From contig FMVK01000001.1 of NCBI GenBank assembly GCA_900102065.1, positions 62,001 to 126,000 on the forward strand: 64,000 bases of DNA. The letters are read 5' to 3'. This DNA is from Lachnospiraceae bacterium XPB1003. GTDB lineage: Bacteria; Bacillota; Clostridia; Lachnospirales; Lachnospiraceae. Within the stretch, counting starts at the first letter, position 1; each line of letters begins with the position of its first letter. Both the position numbers and the translations under genes were made by a program. A model generated the notes under the pieces. That model searched no databases. It worked only from the letters and a program-made list of their open reading frames with translations, and had not been told where the DNA came from. Of this stretch, positions 33,735-42,607 are shown in pieces.

Positions 33735-35126
33735 ATGGATAATGCGGAATTCAATAAGATAGTTGATGACATAATGAACAATCCCAAATATGCCGACAAA
33801 CTCACCCGCGCACAGGTTGAAGATATAGTCCGGGCCGAGCTTTCCACCGGTTCAGTGAAGGGCTTCTCTGACGAAGCCGTAAACTCTGCCGATATCAGAT
33901 CCCAACGCGTCGAGAATTCAGAATATCAAAACAGGCAAGGCCACCCCAAGGTATCTATCGTCATTGTTTCATATGATCACTACGAGCTGACAAAAGACTG
34001 TCTGGACAGCATTGAGAGCCATTGCAACGCCGGTGATATAGAAGTCATCCTTATCGATAATGCGTCCTCTGACGGTTCGGACAAGTGGCTCAGTGATCAT
34101 ATAAATGATTATCACTTCGCCATGGTACTCCTCCTCATGGAAAAAAATTCCGGTTTTCCCGGTGGATGTAACATAGGCATCAGAGCCGCATATCCCAAAA
34201 GTGATATCTTCCTGCTCAACAACGATACAAGACTCCTGCACAATTCTTTGAGTTTTCTCCAGAAAGCATTGAACCGCAGTCCTCTTATCGGTGCCGTAGG
34301 TGCGGTTTCCAACTACGGTTCCAATGATACGGTTGAAAATTATTCTGTCTCTTCTGTTGAGGAATATATCGAATTCGGTAATTCCATAAATATTCCCACC
34401 CTCAATCCCATTGAGGAAAAAAGCATCCTGAGCGCTTTTGCGATGCTGATAAAGAGAGATGTGCTCGAGCAGATCAGGTATATCATCATGGACGATAACG
34501 GGATCGAGATCCCGGAACGCACGGAATATTTTGATGAACAGTTCTTCCCCGGATATTTTGACGACAACGATCTCTGCCTTCGTATCAGGCTTCAGGGATA
34601 CAGACTGATGCTGGTTCATAATTCATATATCTATCATGCCGGCTCCAAGAGTTTCAGACAGTTTGATCTGGAGCCTATAAACGAGCGTAATCATTTGAGC
34701 TTTATACACAAATGGAACTATGACTGCAGGATATGGCAGGAAACATCCGATTCCGAGCTCGATGTTGAAGATCAGCTGGAGAAATTATTAAAAGACAGAT
34801 ATCCATCCTCTACCGATCCAAAAGATATGAATTTCCGACTGATAGAGATCGGCGCAGGTACCGGCGACTTTATATCGCGTCTTAAATACAAATACCCCAA
34901 CGCCTATATAATCGGAGCCGAAACAGACGAGACTGCCGTATCATTTTCTCTGGATTCAGCCATGGTGCTGTTTCTTGAAAATGATGAACGTCTCCCCTTC
35001 CCTCGAAGAAGCTTTGATTTCATAATAATAAAAAACAGAGACGTTGACTCTGTTTTAAATTCTCACGTGATGACAGAAAAATACGGTTCTTATCTGCTGC
35101 CCGGCGGACAGATATTCCTGGCATGA
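33735..35126 (+). CDS. GT2 glycosyltransferase fused to methyltransferase-like domain
   Basis: 463 residues. After 70 helical residues comes a rhamnosyltransferase-like GT-A domain (75-325): VSIVIVSYDHYELTKDCLDS, IDNASSDGS, FPGGCNIG, FLLNNDT, and the acidic YFDDNDLCLR pair. From about 370 a class I SAM-methyltransferase-type segment follows, with motif I LIEIGAGTGDF and FDFIII, ending shortly after LLPGGQIFLA, so it is a minimal or incomplete fold. The combination suggests transfer and later O-methylation of a sugar, or a regulatory relic. Twenty-one bases after the previous GT. Confidence 0.78.
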   Translation: MDNAEFNKIVDDIMNNPKYADKLTRAQVEDIVRAELSTGSVKGFSDEAVNSADIRSQRVENSEYQNRQGHPKVSIVIVSYDHYELTKDCLDSIESHCNAGDIEVILIDNASSDGSDKWLSDHINDYHFAMVLLLMEKNSGFPGGCNIGIRAAYPKSDIFLLNNDTRLLHNSLSFLQKALNRSPLIGAVGAVSNYGSNDTVENYSVSSVEEYIEFGNSINIPTLNPIEEKSILSAFAMLIKRDVLEQIRYIIMDDNGIEIPERTEYFDEQFFPGYFDDNDLCLRIRLQGYRLMLVHNSYIYHAGSKSFRQFDLEPINERNHLSFIHKWNYDCRIWQETSDSELDVEDQLEKLLKDRYPSSTDPKDMNFRLIEIGAGTGDFISRLKYKYPNAYIIGAETDETAVSFSLDSAMVLFLENDERLPFPRRSFDFIIIKNRDVDSVLNSHVMTEKYGSYLLPGGQIFLA

Positions 35127-35144
35127 TGGTAGGATCCCGGGGAG

Positions 35145-36314
35145 TCACAGATATCTTAATCTGTCTGCCCATGAGTCATTTCCGGTCTTTTCATTTCCAT
35201 GGATCGCTATCTCTCTAAGATTATCATCATCCGCAAGAAGTTCTCTGATACGTTCTGCAGACCCTTTGGGATCTTTTATGTCGTAATATATGATATCCCT
35301 TCCGTCCTCGAATCTCGATTCCAGATATCTGCTCTTACTGCTCACACAAACACTGCCACACCTCATTGCACCGAATACTCTCTCATGTGAACCGTACGAG
35401 AAAAACGGATGAAAATTAAGTACGATCTTCGCCCTCGCCATTAGGAACGGACACTCTGCCGGATCCAGATATTCTCCGACAGTCACATTTTCTCTGTGAC
35501 TCTCCGCAATATCCTCCCAGCCGGATCCATGTATCTCCAGCCGGATTCCCTCATCCGCCAGAGCCTCTATCATCTGCTTTTTTAGATGATGAAGTGCCGT
35601 ATAGTGCACCGTCTTGAGCAGGATCGCTGTCAGCGTCATCCTCTCTGCCGCATTAAGATTTATACCTTTTTCTTTTTCATACAGGCTGACCGCCATATCT
35701 TCCTGCATATAGGGATCGGATATGAGTGCTTCATATGCAAGATCATAAAACTCATCATCCTTTATACCCGGGATACCTGTTGCGGGATAAGTTACAGACA
35801 TCTGATGTCCCGTTCCAAGATATAAAACGTCGATATTTTTTTCTGTTTTTATCTCTTTACATATATGTTCCTGCCCTCTGATCAGGGCAGCATCCTCTAC
35901 TGACAGCCCACCATGAGGAAGAAATTCTATCCGTCCCTTTAACATCGGGAAACTCTCTGCCACCGCATCTGCCTGATGTCTGTCCACACAATAGAACTTC
36001 AGTCTTTTTATATATAATGCAACGGAAAATGATTCGAAATAATACAGTGGATGATCAACAAGAATGTCTGCCACTTCCGCATCTTTCTCTGCCCAGTAAA
36101 ACATATCATGTCCGGGAAGCATGGCGCTTACGCCTATATTATTAAAGCATATCACACGGGTCGATGAGTCGATCCGCGGATCCAGTTTAATCAGCTCTCT
36201 TTCGAATCCCTCTTTGTCACTGTAGTCCAGAAATACAGCATCATCGCAGCCTTTTGCCATGGCATCCAAAAAAAGGTTCAGATGTATATTATTTCCCTTT
36301 ATGAATATCTGCAT
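35145..36314 (-). CDS. CgeB-like glycosyltransferase (Glyco_trans_1_2 type)
   Basis: 389 residues. The C-terminal GT-B half is recognisable: KIVLNFHPFFSYGSHERVFG near 298, then MRCGSVCVSSKSRYLE, the usual donor-site segment of Glyco_trans_1_2/CgeB proteins. The N-terminal half is poorly conserved. It lies convergent to the GT2-methyltransferase gene and divergent from the radical SAM gene, so it is transcribed alone. Acceptor unknown. Confidence 0.7.
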   Translation of the reverse strand: MQIFIKGNNIHLNLFLDAMAKGCDDAVFLDYSDKEGFERELIKLDPRIDSSTRVICFNNIGVSAMLPGHDMFYWAEKDAEVADILVDHPLYYFESFSVALYIKRLKFYCVDRHQADAVAESFPMLKGRIEFLPHGGLSVEDAALIRGQEHICKEIKTEKNIDVLYLGTGHQMSVTYPATGIPGIKDDEFYDLAYEALISDPYMQEDMAVSLYEKEKGINLNAAERMTLTAILLKTVHYTALHHLKKQMIEALADEGIRLEIHGSGWEDIAESHRENVTVGEYLDPAECPFLMARAKIVLNFHPFFSYGSHERVFGAMRCGSVCVSSKSRYLESRFEDGRDIIYYDIKDPKGSAERIRELLADDDNLREIAIHGNEKTGNDSWADRLRYL

Positions 36315-36318
36315 ATCT

Positions 36319-36347
36319 TTGACCCTCTTTTATACTTACTGTATAAT
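36319..36347 (+). promoter_or_regulatory. Sigma-A promoter of the radical SAM gene
   Basis: TTGACC (36319-36324), 17-base spacer, TATAAT (36342-36347), about 41 bases before the TTG start. Its -35 overlaps the gap right after the start of the divergent GT gene. Confidence 0.8.
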
Positions 36348-36387
36348 TGTATAAAACATCTGTTATTCGCACAAAAGGAGAGAAATC

Positions 36388-37482
36388 TTGAGTGGTATAA
36401 TCGCAGGAAACAGCAGATCCGAACAACAGTTATTCGAACTCCTTAAGACTATTCCTGATGAAAATATTCTTTGTTTTCTCTCAACGGAATCCGGCGATGA
36501 AACTCTTTCCGGTCTTCCGGTCCTTCCCTATGAAGAAGGCATCCTTCTGTACCGATCGGGTAAGGTCGATCACTTCTATATCACTCCCGGAGAAAAACTG
36601 AAAGCTGATGCCACAGCATATACATTTCTAAGGCTCGGAGTGGCAGAAAGTGATATCTGGTATGTCTCACAGGATTATGACATAACGCCTTTCTTTGAAC
36701 GCCGTGAGCTCTCATATCTGGAATACCAGGTTGCTGACAACTGCAACATGAACTGCTCTTCATGCTCCCATTATTCCAATCTGATAAAAGGAAATGTGCT
36801 GTCAGACTATGAAAGTACACGCAACGGTTTCTTAAAGCTAAAAAAATATGTGGATAATATCTGTCTCATAAGGGTCCTTGGCGGCGAACCTCTTCTCAAT
36901 CCCGATCTGGATAAATATATCGCCATGAACAGGGAGATCTTCCCCTATTCAAGGATCGAGATAGTCACCAACGGTATCCTTGTCAGATCAATGCCGGATC
37001 ATCTTATCCGCTCCATAAAAGATAACGGTATCGTGATGAATATTTCATTTTATCCTGCCATGAAGGAAAAAATGGCTGAAGTAACCGCTCATCTGGACAG
37101 TTTAAATATCCCTTACTTTGTTTCTCCCATGATAAACGAATTCTGCAAAGTTACGGATCCTTCCGGCTCACAGAATTCCGCAGATAGTTTTAAAAAATGC
37201 ACATGGCGTTACTGTACGATGCTTCGCGATGACAGATTGGGCCTGTGTGCATTTTCATTTTTAACAAAATATTTTAATGAATATTATAAGGAATTCCACC
37301 TTCCCGAAAGCGGAAGCTTCTCACTTAATGACCCGGATCTCACATCCGAAAAGATCATGAGAAGACTTAACACTCCTATCGAATTCTGTTCCTACTGCAA
37401 GCAACCCGGCGATCCCTGTGAATGGAAGCACGGCCCGGCAGGTAGTGGTATTCCCAGAGACATCATCATTGATCAGCCTTAA
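36388..37482 (+). CDS. Radical SAM protein with Cys-rich C-terminus
   Basis: 364 residues from a TTG with AAAGGAG 9 bases upstream. Residues 1-110 form an unrecognised domain. The radical SAM core starts at 117 with CNMNCSSC (C119, C123, C126), then LGGEPLLNPDL near 172 and EIVTNGI. The C-terminal part has eight or so cysteines (CTWRYC, GLCAF, FCSYC and PGDPC), suited to an auxiliary Fe-S cluster of SPASM type. It has its own promoter and lies among GTs, so sugar or peptide modification is possible; no precursor peptide was seen next to it. Confidence 0.82.
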   Translation: MSGIIAGNSRSEQQLFELLKTIPDENILCFLSTESGDETLSGLPVLPYEEGILLYRSGKVDHFYITPGEKLKADATAYTFLRLGVAESDIWYVSQDYDITPFFERRELSYLEYQVADNCNMNCSSCSHYSNLIKGNVLSDYESTRNGFLKLKKYVDNICLIRVLGGEPLLNPDLDKYIAMNREIFPYSRIEIVTNGILVRSMPDHLIRSIKDNGIVMNISFYPAMKEKMAEVTAHLDSLNIPYFVSPMINEFCKVTDPSGSQNSADSFKKCTWRYCTMLRDDRLGLCAFSFLTKYFNEYYKEFHLPESGSFSLNDPDLTSEKIMRRLNTPIEFCSYCKQPGDPCEWKHGPAGSGIPRDIIIDQP

Positions 37483-37489
37483 GTTATCG

Positions 37490-38266
37490 TCAATCCCACT
37501 TTTTCCAGGGTGCGCTGCCGCTCATCCAAAGCTGTTCAAGAACTTTCTCTTCTCTTAAAGTATCCATACACTGCCAGAAACCATGATGCGGATAGCTTTT
37601 AAGCTCTCCCTCTTCGGCAATCCGCTGAAGCGGCTCCCTCTCAAATACAGTACTGTCACCTTCTATATAATCGAATATATCCGGCTCCAGAACCATGTAT
37701 CCTGCATTGATGGGTATACTGTCGTCAGAAGCCTTTTCTCTGAAGGATCTTACGGAATTTGCCTCATCGATATCAAGAACACCCTTTTGCTGTTCCTGAA
37801 AAACAGTTGTGAGTGTCGCCATCTTCTTGTGTCTCTGATGAAAAGCCATAAGCTCTGCCAGGTTGATATCGCTCACACCGTCACCGTAGGTCATCATAAA
37901 CGGTTCATTACCGATATACTTCTGGATCCTCTTGATACGTCCACCCGTCATTGTTTCAAGACCTGTATCAACTATAGTCACTTTCCAGGGCTCTGTTCTC
38001 TTATCATGATAGATAACGGAGTTTTCTCTGGTAAAGTCAAAAGTGACATCCGATGTTGAAAGATAATAATCCGCAAACCATTCTTTTATCATGTGCTGTT
38101 TATATCCGGCACAGATTATAAAATCATGGAATCCGTAATAGCTGTATTCCTTCATGATATGCCATAATATCGGCATCCCGCCTATCTCAACCATGGGCTT
38201 GGGTCTGAATCCCGATTCTTCCGATATCCTTGTTCCCTTACCACCTGCAAGCAGTACAACTTTCAT
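37490..38266 (-). CDS. rfbF: Glucose-1-phosphate cytidylyltransferase
   Basis: 258 residues, complete. Makes CDP-glucose from CTP and glucose-1-phosphate, the first step to 3,6-dideoxy- and related CDP sugars. Motifs: LAGGKGTRISEESGFRPKPM (6-25), the metal-binding TYGDGVSDI near 126, and HGFWQCMDTLRE near 229, typical of RfbF. The next enzyme, CDP-glucose 4,6-dehydratase (rfbG), is not in the window. Stop lies 8 bases from the convergent radical SAM stop. Confidence 0.93.
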   Translation of the reverse strand: MKVVLLAGGKGTRISEESGFRPKPMVEIGGMPILWHIMKEYSYYGFHDFIICAGYKQHMIKEWFADYYLSTSDVTFDFTRENSVIYHDKRTEPWKVTIVDTGLETMTGGRIKRIQKYIGNEPFMMTYGDGVSDINLAELMAFHQRHKKMATLTTVFQEQQKGVLDIDEANSVRSFREKASDDSIPINAGYMVLEPDIFDYIEGDSTVFEREPLQRIAEEGELKSYPHHGFWQCMDTLREEKVLEQLWMSGSAPWKKWD

Positions 38267-38326
38267 TTTCTACCTCCGCAACCGCACATGTTAATTCTTA
38301 AAACACTCACCTAAAATTTTATGATC

Positions 38327-39301
38327 TTACTTATCATCCAGTTTCTTTTGTAACTCTACCATCATATCATATGTTTGTTTCTTAAGGACAGCTACATAAA
38401 ATTCAATATATTCGTTAAAATACGGCTTATCCTTATAGGCTTCAAAAACCTTCTCCCTTATCATATCCTGCTCGCCTTTGGCGATACGATTCTGATCCAG
38501 CTGACATCTTATCATCCACGGAGTCATGAAATTGAATAAAAGATCTCTTTCCAGCCATTCATATCCTTCTTCGGTCAGATCACCCGATCTCAGATATTTC
38601 TTCAGATGATTGGTATAATTTATATAAAAGATCTCGAAAAAAGTATCAAATATCTTACTCTTATCTCTTTCCTGAACCCTTATCCAGTCATAAGTCAGGA
38701 TCATACATACACCCTTTCTTTTAAAAGATTCCAGAAAAGCAGGGACCTGCCACAGACAGGTATCACATTCACTATCCATCTCATCAAGATAAGGGATATC
38801 GTCTTCCCACAATCCGAATTCGCCTATCCATGTCACGTAATAGCTGATCTTTCTGAGGATATCATCCATACATGTAAAGACTTCAACTTCCGGTTCAGCC
38901 TTCCCCAGTTCCTGATTTGTTAAGATAACAGGTCTCTCATCGGTGCAGCTCTTTATGAGTTCCACAAGCAGATCGAGACTTCCGTTACAGAAACAATTTG
39001 AAGTATTGGATAGCTTTCTGTAAAGCCCGTTACCGCACCTCATAACCTTTGGAAAGTTCCTGTCCTTGATATCCGTTTCGTTGCGGTTATAAACGATATT
39101 TTCATATTTTTCCGCATACTCTCTGCACACGGCTTCAGTATCGTCATCAGAACAGTTGTCTGAGATGACCAGTTCCAACTCTCCATTCACAAAACACTTC
39201 TCGGCGATAATTGATGTTATCGTATTCTTTAACCTCTGAGACTCGTTTTTTGTCGGAATACACAGACTTACTATCGGTTTACTCAATTCTTTTTCCTCCA
39301 T
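38327..39301 (-). CDS. GT2 glycosyltransferase
   Basis: 324 residues. GT-A start IVSLCIPTKNESQRLKNTIT, then VISDNCSDDDTEAV near 46. The expected acidic DxD after the donor strand is replaced by NGSLD, and a long C-terminal part is helical with YLDEMDSECDTC in the middle. Acceptor and donor unknown. Divergent from the GT2-TPR gene at 39398. Sixty-base gap to rfbF, so the two may form one transcript. Confidence 0.75.
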   Translation of the reverse strand: MEEKELSKPIVSLCIPTKNESQRLKNTITSIIAEKCFVNGELELVISDNCSDDDTEAVCREYAEKYENIVYNRNETDIKDRNFPKVMRCGNGLYRKLSNTSNCFCNGSLDLLVELIKSCTDERPVILTNQELGKAEPEVEVFTCMDDILRKISYYVTWIGEFGLWEDDIPYLDEMDSECDTCLWQVPAFLESFKRKGVCMILTYDWIRVQERDKSKIFDTFFEIFYINYTNHLKKYLRSGDLTEEGYEWLERDLLFNFMTPWMIRCQLDQNRIAKGEQDMIREKVFEAYKDKPYFNEYIEFYVAVLKKQTYDMMVELQKKLDDK

Positions 39302-39397
39302 AAAAAGAAATCAAATATGATAAAATCATAAATGTGATCACGTGTTCTTACCGATCACCACTATAAGGATCAGATCCCGTTTTGCAAAGGAGCCTCC

Positions 39398-40459
39398 ATG
39401 GACTTTTCTGTATGTATGATAATGAAAAATGAGGAGAGTGTTTTAGGTAAATGTCTTTCATCCTTAAGAGACTTCAACATTCCCACATCAAATATCATCA
39501 TCGTTGACACCGGATCCACAGATTCATCCGTAGAGATTGCAAAGTCTTTTGGCATTACTCCCTATGATCATAAGTGGAACAATGATTTTTCTGAAGCCAG
39601 AAATCATGCAGCATCTCTTGCTCCTACCGACTATGTCCTTACTCTTGATGCCGATGAGTATATCACAGCTTTTAACAAAGATTCCTTTGATGAGATGGTC
39701 AATGCATCTCCCTCATCCATCGGTCAGATAATCTGCCACAATATCATCATGGCGGACGGTATCGAAAGTATCCAAAGCAGTCCCCTGGAACGCTTTTACA
39801 ACAGGACTGCAGCACATTATGAGCACTCGGTCCACGAACAGATCACTCCATTCTCCGGAAGGCCTTCTTATATCAGGCTCCCGTTAGAGATCACTCATAC
39901 AGGATATTGTCTCAGTCCCGAAAAACTGGAAGCCAAGTCCCGCCGCAATATAGAGCTCTTAAAAAAAGAACTTTCAATCAATCCCAAAGACCCTTATATT
40001 TTTTTTCAGCTCGGTCAGTCTTATCTGCTGATGCGTGATGAACGATCCGCCCTCCCCTGGTTTGAGCAGGGTCTGGATCTTGAACTCGATCCTTCCATCG
40101 AATACGTTAACATGATGGTGACGGGATACGGTCAGTGTCTCATCGCCTGCGGCGAAAATGAAAAAGCTCTTGAGCTTTCAAAATATATGGATATATTCGG
40201 TACCGTACCCGAATATGTATTTATGATGGGAACGATCTATATGAATAATCAGCTGTACGGCGATGCGTGTTCCTGCTTTGTTAAGTGCCTTTCAATGAAG
40301 GAAAACCGCACCAAGGGCATTACAAGTTTCTTTGCTTTTCATAATCTGGGCGCCATCAGTGAACTTCTCGGAGATAAAGCCATCGCCATCGATTTCTACA
40401 AACGAGCCGGTGATTATCCGCGCTCTCAGGCCCGCTTAAAAGCCCTTACCGAGGAGTAA
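39398..40459 (+). CDS. GT2 glycosyltransferase with TPR repeats
   Basis: 353 residues, a shorter relative of the protein at 32013: VCMIMKNEESVLGKCLSS, DTGSTDSSVE near 32, NNDFSEARNHA near 58 and LDADEYI near 86, followed by TPR-like helices (about 195-350, YIFFQLGQSYLLMRDERSAL). It lacks the extra C-terminal domain of that relative. AAAGGAG precedes the start. Convergent with the fusion gene that follows, with one base between stops. Confidence 0.85.
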   Translation: MDFSVCMIMKNEESVLGKCLSSLRDFNIPTSNIIIVDTGSTDSSVEIAKSFGITPYDHKWNNDFSEARNHAASLAPTDYVLTLDADEYITAFNKDSFDEMVNASPSSIGQIICHNIIMADGIESIQSSPLERFYNRTAAHYEHSVHEQITPFSGRPSYIRLPLEITHTGYCLSPEKLEAKSRRNIELLKKELSINPKDPYIFFQLGQSYLLMRDERSALPWFEQGLDLELDPSIEYVNMMVTGYGQCLIACGENEKALELSKYMDIFGTVPEYVFMMGTIYMNNQLYGDACSCFVKCLSMKENRTKGITSFFAFHNLGAISELLGDKAIAIDFYKRAGDYPRSQARLKALTEE

Positions 40460-40460
40460 C

Positions 40461-42596
40461 TCACCCTTCCCATTTTTCCCTAAATTTAGCCAGGTTATCC
40501 TCTAACAGTTTTCGATATTTCTTATTGTCTTTTCCAAAGCTTACACTTCCGTGATGATATACGAACGCATTCCTGCAAAGGACATTATCGTAACCTGCTT
40601 CCTTAACCCTGTAACCGTAATCCATATCCTCAAAATTGCCGGGAGAAAAGCGTTCGTCAAGCTCACCTATTTCATCCCATGCTTTTCTCTTTATCAATAA
40701 AGCAAATCCTACAAGCCACTGCCTGTCTTCCCACGGATCCGCCATAGGAACATTTATATTAACAGCCAGATTCCTGCAGGCCTCAAAAGATGTTTCTTTT
40801 CCGATGACCATCTGTGAATTGGCGGCATAATTTGTAACAGCACCTGAAGCCGCAACATTATCTCCGGAGTAAAGCCCCATCCTCAGATTAAAAAGTGAAT
40901 TGGATAAAAGTATCGTATCATTGTTAAGCAGGAATATATCATTTCCCGCAGCAGCCGCTCTTGCTCCTATATTACATCCTTTGGGAAATCCTTCATTCTT
41001 ATCGTTGAATATACCGATCATGTCATTTTGTGCTTTTATATATTCTGCAGTACTGTCTTCGGAAGCATTGTCCACTACAATGATCTGAACCGCGTCGGCA
41101 GGACATGTTGCACGTATGCTGTCAATGCATTTCTTTGTTTCTTCGACATTATTATGAGCCAATATGATGATCGATGCAGGAGTAACCTTGATCTCATGCC
41201 TTTCCCTAAGATCATTCCATGCGGCATTTATTATCGTCTTATCCTCTTCATTATCACAGAAAAATAATGCATTTTCATAGCAAAGATAAGCCTGGTCCGG
41301 ATTCTTCTCCTGCAGGAAAGATGCTAACATAAAGTACATCTCATGATCACAGGGATCCTTTTTGAATGCCCTATACAGTACTGATAATGCACTATCATAT
41401 TCACCCGCTTTAAACATAAGATCTGAAGCCATTATCAGACATCTCGCGGAAGGATCATCATTCAAAAGCTCCGTCACTTCTCCGATAGCTTTATCCCATT
41501 GTCCGGAATTTATATATCCGGCGGCACTTTCTTCTCTTCTGAGTTTTTTTAACTTTCTGTTTTTATAAAGTGCCTCATCAAAAACCGGAATATCTGTCCC
41601 AAACAGGATTTGTTTTCCGTATAATGCCGCAAAAGAACAAAGCTCTACAGCATTTCCTTCTCTCGACGTTATAATATTATCGGAATTAATGACAAGCGAT
41701 TCTGTATCAACCGCCTGATCATCTATCAGCTGTATAAGGCTGTCGCTTTCACTGTATTTCTCCAGCTCAGCCATTACCAGCTCACTGCCTCTCCTGCGTT
41801 CCTCTTCGGAATCACCTGGGACAAGTATCACAAGCTGTGCTTCCCTGTTATCAAATGTCCTGCAAAACTCTTCTATGACTTTCGGATATGTGCAGTATTC
41901 TTCCTTCCAATCGGCAATATATAAATATATAGGAATATCCTCTCCCATTATCGCCACAGGAGAGCCGTTAACATCCGCTTCTTTATTCCGGATATTCTTT
42001 CCATACTTCTTTGTAAAGTCGTAAATATCTCCCTTCAGATCTTCAGACATGGTTGGCAGCACTTCCGCAGGGCATTCCCACCATCTGATCCTCATAAGCG
42101 AATCAATCGTCTCTTCATCGAAACGGTATCTGACTACTTTTGCAGGATTCCCTGCTACTATTGCATAGGGAGGAACATTCTTTGTTACAACCGCTCCCGC
42201 TGCCACTACCGCACCGTCACCTATATATACGCTTCCGATAATGACCGCCCCGTATCCTATCCAGCAATCATTACCGATTATTATCTGTCCCTTTCTCCTG
42301 TGCTTATAACCGATATTCTTTATTCCTTCTATCTCTCCCTGAAATACAGAATCGATATCGTGATCTATATCCGTCAGGAAACGGATATTTTCCGCAAGGG
42401 AAGAAAATCGCCCTATCTGCAGACTGCATACCCCGTCACCCCGCATATCAGCGCCCGTTTCCATACATGCATCGACGATATAGCTTCCCCTGTCGATATA
42501 TACCGCAGGAAAATTCTTTCCCGATGCACCCATATCTGTTAACAGTCTTGCCTGCTCTTTGATCTGCCCCGGCTCAAATGATAGATTAAGATACAT
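40461..42596 (-). CDS. Acetyltransferase-TPR-GT2 fusion protein
   Basis: 711 residues in three parts. Residues 1-200 are a left-handed beta-helix acetyltransferase of the CatB/Vat type (IIIGNDCWIGYGAVIIGSV, GAVVTKNVPPYAIVAGNPAK). Residues 200-330 are an alpha/beta segment with no match I can name. Residues 340-440 are TPR-like helices. Residues 470-711 are a rhamnosyltransferase-type GT2 (ASIIILAHNNVEETKKCI, VDNASEDS, FPKGCNIGA, FLLNNDT, FEDMDYGYR). One chain could transfer and O-acetylate the same sugar. Two bases separate it from the convergent GT2 gene; twelve bases from the GT upstream. Confidence 0.8.
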   Translation of the reverse strand: MYLNLSFEPGQIKEQARLLTDMGASGKNFPAVYIDRGSYIVDACMETGADMRGDGVCSLQIGRFSSLAENIRFLTDIDHDIDSVFQGEIEGIKNIGYKHRRKGQIIIGNDCWIGYGAVIIGSVYIGDGAVVAAGAVVTKNVPPYAIVAGNPAKVVRYRFDEETIDSLMRIRWWECPAEVLPTMSEDLKGDIYDFTKKYGKNIRNKEADVNGSPVAIMGEDIPIYLYIADWKEEYCTYPKVIEEFCRTFDNREAQLVILVPGDSEEERRRGSELVMAELEKYSESDSLIQLIDDQAVDTESLVINSDNIITSREGNAVELCSFAALYGKQILFGTDIPVFDEALYKNRKLKKLRREESAAGYINSGQWDKAIGEVTELLNDDPSARCLIMASDLMFKAGEYDSALSVLYRAFKKDPCDHEMYFMLASFLQEKNPDQAYLCYENALFFCDNEEDKTIINAAWNDLRERHEIKVTPASIIILAHNNVEETKKCIDSIRATCPADAVQIIVVDNASEDSTAEYIKAQNDMIGIFNDKNEGFPKGCNIGARAAAAGNDIFLLNNDTILLSNSLFNLRMGLYSGDNVAASGAVTNYAANSQMVIGKETSFEACRNLAVNINVPMADPWEDRQWLVGFALLIKRKAWDEIGELDERFSPGNFEDMDYGYRVKEAGYDNVLCRNAFVYHHGSVSFGKDNKKYRKLLEDNLAKFREKWEG

Positions 42597-42607
42597 AACC
42601 CCTCAGC

